A stretch of DNA of 64,000 nt from Heterodera schachtii (taxonomy: Eukaryota; Nematoda; Chromadorea; Rhabditida; Heteroderidae), in the NCBI GenBank assembly GCA_023374025.1, contig SIJG01000013.1, forward strand, positions 1,678,081-1,742,080, given 5' to 3'. The notes beneath the pieces are model-generated. The model saw only the letters and a list, made by a program, of their open reading frames with translations, was not told the DNA's origin and made no database searches. A program made the translations under genes and the position numbers. Shown in pieces: positions 58,501-64,000 of the stretch; the stretch's first letter is position 1; each line of letters starts with the position of its first letter.

Positions 58501-59658
58501 ACATTCTTTACGTCGGATCGCATTGGAGAAATGCAGTACGATCGGTATACACAGGTTGCAAGCAATTTTCGCTAGTACTACAGTAGCCATGCTCGATAGC
58601 ATCCGAAACAAGGTCTGGAAAATAATAAAAATTCATGACGTCCTTGAAAAAAGGACACAACAATTCAAGGAAAGCATTTTAATTTAACCTGTACAGGACT
58701 TTGTATTAATTAAGAAATGGGATTTGCAGTGGCTTAATCTGTTTTTGTTTGAACACAAAATATATTTTTTAATTTATCTCATTTATATTTAATAATTATA
58801 TTTCTTTTTTAAATTTTTAATTTATAAAATAATATTTTTCAATTTAAACGGACCGCACACATAGCTTGAAATTTGTTTGTGTTGCTTCAATATTTCGTGA
58901 ATTTTGTTCGCCTTGCTCAATTTCTTGTTGGCTGACAACTGCAGCGGCCGGTATTCTAAAACGTCGCAAAATTTTTACAATTAACCAATTTCTGATACTC
59001 AGAAAGCTAATTTCACAGTTTTCTATCATTTTTAAGCCACGGTGGTGCCCAAATGCTAAAAATCCAAAAAATACATGCCAAAATATTTGCTAAAAAGTGG
59101 ATAATTTTTTCTAATTAAAAAGATAATATAAGATTTTTATTTTTTTATGTGCTAAAAAGTCGCTTTAATTTGAGGTGAAAATATTTATATGTAAAAATAT
59201 ATCTAAAAATTGAGCCCCTTGTGATTTATTTTCAAATCCCTTTCAAAAGGGTGGCTTTATTTCAGGGGGGGCACTAATTTAGAGGAGCTACATTTTAGGA
59301 AATATGGTATATGTGTAAGTCCTATACCTGCTGCTGATCATACATAAAAACTTACTTGGCAGCTGTTGAACCAGCATGCCGACTCTTCACCACCCAAACG
59401 CCTTCGCCCTGTGCCGAATCCGTGTTCGGCTCACAGCGTAGAAAGAATTGTGTTTGCTTGCCGCCTATGTGCACGTCTGGTGTGTCCAGCTTACATATGC
59501 CGCCGATCACTGGTGTACCGAGTTGTTGTTGATGGGCTGAATTTTTTAAATTTTTTTTCTTTTAAATTTTACATAATTTTTTTTTTTTTTGAAATTTTAC
59601 CTCCTTCGACAGCAAACATTAGCAAAACCAGAAGAAGACGTAGTAGCATTTGTGACAT
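49540..59658 (-). CDS. secreted multi-module cysteine-rich protein (lustrin/EB-like), 22 exons, ~792 aa
   Basis: Minus-strand exons: 59601-59658, 59356-59536, 58861-58955, 58512-58614, 58255-58367, 57450-57548, 56383-56421, 56265-56331, 55871-56076, 54961-55248, 54798-54860, 54310-54363, 53805-53888, 53427-53489, 53299-53367, 52773-52893, 52622-52713, 51482-51619, 51278-51418, 50240-50307, 49971-50160 and 49540-49586. Phases agree throughout (2379 nt). Signal peptide MLLRLLLVLLMFAVEG. The N-terminal part has FLRCEP and FLQCDP motifs and a KHCQSGFNFDFERQAC unit. Then come repeated modules such as CPVGLICELATRFCCP, CPTGAPALGPCSPGYC, CPGGLPALGPCIGGRC, CGAGFTCNQGLCC, CGTGYTCTTGNICCP and CPPGYECIEGFCC, typical of nematode lustrin/EB proteins. 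A cuticle, extracellular-matrix or gut-lumen role is inferred. The middle exon 55871-56076 is Pro/Ser/Asn-rich. The last exon is the least certain; the intron after 57450 begins GCAAGT. Confidence 0.85.
50356..50440. repeat. GTCTCGAG-rich repeat, copy 1
   Basis: Intron stretch with TTGGTCTCGAGAAATTGTCT, CTGGTCTCAGAACATTGTCG and GAATCGAGACCAAG. Related copies lie at 51105-51240 and 54608-54705, all inside introns of the cysteine-module gene. Confidence 0.5.
50445..50896. mobile_element. 452-bp palindromic element with repeated TTTATGAGTCCAA
   Basis: Ends GGCTCTAATGCACTTTATGA and its complement. The left arm has three direct copies of TTTTATGAGTCCAA, the right arm their inverted copies. The near-perfect inverted repeat continues past ATACCTGCTTTTTATACAAT to ATCTTTTTGGTATCATTCGA. 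The flanks GAATTTTT and TAATTTTT (8 bp, one mismatch) suggest a target duplication. Confidence 0.75.
51105..51240. repeat. GTCTCGAG-rich repeat, copy 2
   Basis: Contains GAGTCGAGACTCGAGAAAAG, TCTCGAGTTCTTGCGATCCA, GGTCTCGTGGTCGAGACCCG and GTCTCGGGGTCAAG. Highly self-complementary. Confidence 0.5.
51985..52500. repeat. ATATGGACTAAAAA-rich remnant in an intron
   Basis: Starts TAGGGTTATAAATTATAAGG and contains about eight copies of ATATGGAC.AAAA. The words are the complement of the TTTTAGTCCATAT/GTCCATATTT words filling the element at 4956-5615, so it looks like a one-ended relative. Confidence 0.45.
54608..54705. repeat. GTCTCGAG-rich repeat, copy 3
   Basis: Contains GACGGTCTCGAGTCTCGGGG, GTCTCAGTTTCGAGGTCAAT and TTAAGTCTCGAAAATTTTCG, in an intron of the cysteine-module gene. 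Confidence 0.5.
55493..55589. mobile_element. ~100-bp foldback repeat, copy 4
   Basis: AAAATAGAGCCCCC (14 C) and CCCGGGGCTTCTATTTTAGG form the stem, with AAATAATAAAGCCC and GAGGGTGTTGAAAAATAA inside. Same family as 2021-2137. The outer TACCGTATTTCC is degraded. Confidence 0.5.
56646..57302. mobile_element. 657-bp hAT-like foldback element
   Basis: Ends TAGAGACCGGATTTTTATG and CATAAAAATCCTGTCTCTA, flanked by a perfect 8-bp duplication ATTATTAC (56638-56645, 57303-57310), which fits the hAT pattern nTnnnnAn. The arms are filled with AGCACATATTTTGGCATTTT words. It lies in an intron of the cysteine-module gene. Confidence 0.85.
57745..57985. repeat. shared palindrome 'core' module, free copy
   Basis: Contains TTCTTTGTATCATTCGATAG, ACCTGCAAAATTTCAAAAA, AAAAAGTTATAGCACCGAAA, then the inverted half with AAATTTTACAGGCTAACAAA and CGAACGATACCAAAAATCC. 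Same words and order as in 5962-6704 and 30230-30500. Confidence 0.5.
59204..59310. mobile_element. ~105-bp foldback repeat, copy 5
   Basis: AAAAATTGAGCCCCTT and GGAGCTACATTTTAGGAAAT with the outer ATATGGTAT, and GGTGGCTTTATTTCAGGGGG inside. Diverged member of the family at 2021-2137. Confidence 0.45.
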
Positions 59659-61641
59659 CAATGTTTAGGAAATGATGATTATTGTTGTAGGCACAATTCA
59701 ATCACAAGCACACAAATTCTTGACAAAATCTCCTTTTTTCTGCTTGATTGATTTGTGTGATGTACGGGATCAGTGATCACTGATCAGTGGGCTCGGCGAT
59801 TTTGTGCGATATATCTGATCAGTGACCAGTGGGCTTGGCGCGACGGCTTCTTCGTTCTGCTGCGCGGGAGTTGGGAAAGGGGTAGAGCACACACATATAA
59901 TAGTAGTGACCCATGGCCTCAAGACTCTCGAGGAGACCGCGGAGAGCTCTTCTCCCATGACCCCCCAAAACGCCCTCAATAATGGGACAAAAAGCTTCCG
60001 AGTAAGAGCAGTACGGATCTGGTCTCTCTCCTGCGCAGGAATTTGATTGGGACAGTGGGAAGCGGCGGCGGGGGGGGGATTTAGTTGCTGAACCAAAGAC
60101 TCTCGACGCTTTCAAAATTAGCAAAAGCACACATCACTCTACGCAATGAATGGTCATCTTTCATGAAATTTCATATCGGACCCATCTTGACCTTCTTCAA
60201 ATTTTCTGTTTGCTTCCGATCACCCTAACTGATCCCCGCTTCTCCCCGGTCCCGCAAAAGGGACACACATTCATTCACCATTTCCCCGGCCGCTGATCAC
60301 AAATGTCTTCAGGTGAAGAGCAGCACCCACTTACTGATTTGAGCTCTCCTTGATCAGGGATCGCGTCCCAGCAAATCCTCGCCCTCCTTCAATCGGGAAA
60401 TTTTGATCGGAGGAGGAAGGGGGAGGGGGAAGATGCTGATCGGAGGCACGCATTTGTTTGTGGAGGGGATGGTGGGGGAGATTGGAGACCCACAAATTGT
60501 GTGTCGGAGGATGGACGGGGTCTGTCTGTCTGTCTGTCTGTTCATCACCAGCCCACACAAAAATGACCGATAATGCCCGCGATCGGACCTCATTGTGATC
60601 GCGATCGCGGTGGGGTAAAACAGTGTTTTATTTGTTGCCCCCTCCCCCGCTTGGCTTGGCCCCAAGAATAGAAGAGTTCCAGCAGGCGGTGGTGCTGGTG
60701 GTGCGCAAACTTTGCGGACACATGGATCATGACAAAACGAGGACGGACGGACTGAGCAGGACGATGTGGTGGTGGTGGTGGTGACAAAGACAAACGGCGA
60801 TCGGATCGGACGATCGGTCGGCTGCTATTTTCGGTTCTCTAATGAATGAATCAAGAAAAGAAGAGAATTGGCGAATGGATTTCACAAAATGTTTATTTTT
60901 TAGCAAGAAATTGATAAAGAAAAAGGTCAAAAAAATAAATTTGTTTCTTATTTGAATTAAAATTATTTTATAATGTAAATATAAAAAATAAAATTATTTC
61001 ATTTAATTTTAATTAATTCTAAAATCAATTAAGATTTATTTTTATAAAAAGCGTTAAAAAGAAGGATCATTTACAATATTTATTTTTTAAATGAAATAAC
61101 CCAGAATTTTTTTAATTAAAATTTCAAAAAATTTAAATCATTACAGACTAAAAGAACGAAATAATATGAACTATTGTTAACTAATTTGGTAAAAATTTAA
61201 ATTATTTTTAGTCTTTTTTTGAATAGGATTTCAAAATTATAGACCAAAATGCCTATAAACTTTGAACCCTTAGGTTTTTTTAATTAATTTGAATTCAAAT
61301 TTATGATCAAATCTCGGCCTCATTTTTTGGGAGAGTGTTTTTGTTGTTGTTACTGCTGATGATTGTTTTGCTAGCAAAAATTGATTGCCAAAATAGCAGC
61401 AGCATTTTGCCTGCTGTTGGAGTAAAATTGGTGACAGCCGCTTCCTGCTGCAGGCAATCGGCTGAAATTGATCTGACAACCGATGGAATGATGATGCACT
61501 TAGGAAAAGGACACCTTTTGTCAGCACTAAAACATTTTTCCAAAACATTTCATCTCAATATTTTAAATGATAATCGCTTAAAATTTAATAATTATTATTT
61601 TCTAGCATATAAACATTAAAAAATAAAGAAAAAAGTGAAAA
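59659..61641. other. 2-kb divergent promoter region with simple repeats
   Basis: Lies between the starts of the cysteine-module gene (minus) and the glutamine-rich gene (plus). It contains GATCAGTGATCACTGATCAG at 59769-59788 followed by a second TGATCAGTGACCAGTGGGCT, a CTGT tetranucleotide run (about 60523-60541), GGTGGT repeats (about 60766-60782) and a GC-rich block 59830-60800 that has open frames on both strands but no recognisable domain. A short hydrophobic frame at 61359-61619 is not called. Confidence 0.4.
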
Positions 61642-64000
61642 ATGCAGCGTCGCAGGGAAATATTTAGTCGGCACAAAACAATTAAGGATATTAATGAGGT
61701 GCGTTAATTGTTTTGAAATCAATAATTACTTCACGATAATAATGAAGTGTGTTAATTGTTTTTAATCCATAATTTATTAATTCATCTATTGATTAGTTCA
61801 ACGGTTAATTAATTTTAAGCAATGAGCTTACAAATATTTAATTCATTTGATTACTTAAATCTTTAATTAATTTTAAACAATAATTTTAAAATATTTTAAA
61901 CCATTCAACATAATCATAGAAATTTTTATCAGGATTCGGGAATGTCATCTCGAGATTTGCACTCCGTAGACTCCGATTCTTATGTGAAAGGCATGCACGA
62001 AGAAAGCCTTAGCGAACGGGTCCGGAATATTTGCATACAATCTGAGAAAGTAATTAAAAATTAATTTTAATATTTTTACCCGATTCCGAATTTTCATTTA
62101 AGCCTCCTCATTCTATGCCGCAAATGCCGACACCAACCGCAAATCGGAGGCCGACATTTTCATTACCACGTATATTTACACAAAAAAAGAAGGACGTTGT
62201 CCCATTGGCAGGTTAGACTCGGGACCGGGATTTTGCTCGGGATATAATTCAAGTCAACAAAAATGTCGGGATTAGGGTCAGGAAGGATAAAATTTTTGGG
62301 ATGGGATTCGGGACGTCCAGAACATCCCTGTTTGGTAGAAATCCATCTCCAATGTAAAAGAAAAATTTTTTGCGACCCATTAACCGGGTTGCGATTTACC
62401 CACGTGGTCTGAGTCGCTCTATATCTCTTTGTTACAGTACCCCATCTACCATCAGCAGCTGATACAGTTCCAGCGCCTGTCACCAGCTCGTCGATGGATG
62501 AACTTCAGCAGCAGCCGCAGTTGTCACCGGGCACAACAACAACCACAACATCGGCATATAACACGGGCGTTGACACTGGCCAAGAATCACCGCCAGCCAA
62601 CACCAAAAAGCAATGTTCTACACTGAATACAGTAAGCCGGACAACAGTCCTGGGTAGTAGGAATACTGTAGGAGCAGGAGGAGGAGGAGCGGAAACAATG
62701 ACGACAATGACCACTACAGTACCCCATCCTTCAATGCTACCGACACTGACACCAGCAGCAGGTACAAGACAGGCAACACGGAAGCAACATGTCAGGTGTG
62801 AACTGTGGCACAATTTTAATTTAGAAATATTGAAATTCATTCTATTAATAATCGCTATTATTTTATCAATTAATTAAAAAATGTTTCTTTTAACTTTATT
62901 AATTTTTTATTAATTATGAATTCTATTTTAAATTCAATTTTTTAAAATTGTTTCGCTTAATTTTAATTATTATTATTATTTTTTTATTTCTCTTTTATTT
63001 CAAATCTCTCTGCATAATTTTATATTTAAAATTTTTTACTTTATTAATAATTTAATTTTGCATTATTTATTTATTTTTTAATATTTAGTTTATTGCTAAG
63101 TTCTATTTGAGTTTTTAGGTTCAAGTCCGACTCAGTTTCATGTTTGCCTCAGGCCGTTTTCTACACATCCGCTGAACGGCTTGCAGAAACAATTGCAACA
63201 CAACAGCGTCTGCTGCACCAAGAATTGTCCATCAATGATTTTCCACATCAGCAACAACAAAATCAGACAGGTTGTCTGATGATAAAACAACAAAATCAGC
63301 AAAACCACAACACTGGAACGGCACAGCAGAAGCAATTGGTACAGTATCTCGGGCATGATATAGGAGGAATACAATTGGTACATATCTTTTTTTTGTTAAT
63401 TTTAGGGATTGGCATTGCCATTTTGTCAGGCAAAAATAGGGTGCCAAAAACGCCAAAATAGAAACTTTCTCTATCAGGATGGCACGGAATTCCGGCTTCC
63501 GAAAAATTTTGTGGCCTCGGAACTGAACTCATCCCTGTTAATTGAAAACTTAGAAATAGTAAAACTTTCAAAGAAATTTGACATTAAGAAAAATAAAATC
63601 AAAAAATAAATATAAAATTTAATAAAATTTAAAAAATAACAAAAAAAAATAACTTTAAAAAAAACAAATAACATTTAAAAAATTAAGGTTCAACCTAAAT
63701 CTACATCAAATTTACAATTGGAGGCACAATACACAATAAAAAATCAACCACAAAAACAACAACAATTTGTACAGAATCCAAATTCTGTCCAAAAACTACA
63801 AAAAGTATACATATTATAATTTTTTGAAAAAGATTAACAATAAAAAAGAATTAAAAATAAAATTATATATGATAATGATACGGATTATTAGCCTATTTTA
63901 TCAGCAGGTCCAACAACAACAGCAGTATTATGTGCAACCAGCACAATCGTATCAACAACAGCAACTGCAACCGTGCCCCAATCATAATATCCCATGGGCA
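61642..64000 (+). CDS. glutamine-rich protein, 5' part, continues past the window
   Basis: Exons in phase: 61642-61698, 61933-62049, 62103-62169, 62438-62795, 63119-63377, 63688-63804 and 63908 onward. The start MQRRREIFSRHKTIKDINE is basic. A Ser/Asp-rich segment (SGMSSRDLHSVDSDSY) follows, then a long Thr/Ser/Pro/Gly low-complexity stretch. The most ordered part is FKSDSVSCLPQAVFYTSAER, then LAETIATQQRLLHQELS, a likely amphipathic or coiled helix. Gln-rich segments follow to the window edge (QQQQQYYVQPAQSYQQQQ). No signal peptide or membrane helix. A scaffold or regulatory protein is inferred; the family is not recognised. A TTTTCTAG acceptor at 61605 may be the trans-splice site. Confidence 0.7.

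Noticed and set aside
59770..60130. Overlapping frames on both strands next to GATCAGTGATC repeats
   Set aside because: Shadow frames in a GC-rich promoter region; no protein similarity recognised.
61335..61619. Frame with a signal-peptide-like start (LLLLLLMIVLLA) and CC motif
   Set aside because: The first ATG gives a short, weak leader, no donor joins it to the exon at 61642, and the opposite strand is also open.

Overview
This window is nuclear DNA of a nematode, most likely a plant-parasitic or related tylenchid type. The DNA is AT-rich. Genes are split into many short exons by AT-rich introns, most of them GT-AG. At least two introns look like GC-AG introns, which are reported to be unusually common in cyst nematodes. 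Several start codons sit just behind a TTTCAG-type acceptor, as expected for spliced-leader trans-splicing. The species is an inference. No rRNA, tRNA, CRISPR array or bacterial operon was seen.

Layout, left to right: a secreted nematode-type lipase (65-1769, +); the last exons of a small membrane protein (1879-2507, -); a secreted pepsin-family protein whose first active-site motif is altered (4686-12581, +); acetyl-CoA synthetase, 14 exons in perfect phase (13471-20027, -); the small oligosaccharyltransferase subunit TMEM258/OST5 (23991-25198, +); a coiled-coil protein of unknown role (26295-30734, -); a FATP/SLC27-type very-long-chain acyl-CoA synthetase (34363-38968, +); a secreted or membrane-anchored protein of unknown role (46445-48858, +); a 22-exon secreted protein built of lustrin/EB-like cysteine modules (49540-59658, -); and the 5' part of a glutamine-rich protein that runs off the right edge (61642-64000, +).

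Two genes supply acyl-CoA metabolism (acetyl-CoA synthetase and FATP). Four encode secreted or surface products (lipase, pepsin-like protein, cysteine-module protein and the 46.4 kb protein). Nothing indicates that they form an operon.

The most unusual content is non-coding. Introns and gaps are packed with short palindromic (foldback/MITE-like) elements, many still flanked by clean 8- or 9-bp target duplications. One family (2523-3151, 5962-6704, 39976-40589) shares its end sequence and a GGGC spacer, but each copy carries its own different repeated word inside the terminal arms. A second shared 'core' module occurs inside otherwise unrelated palindromes. Three genes (lipase, pepsin-like, FATP) each need a one-base frame correction, which suggests either assembly indels or gene decay. 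All exon structures here were read by eye from splice sites and family similarity.
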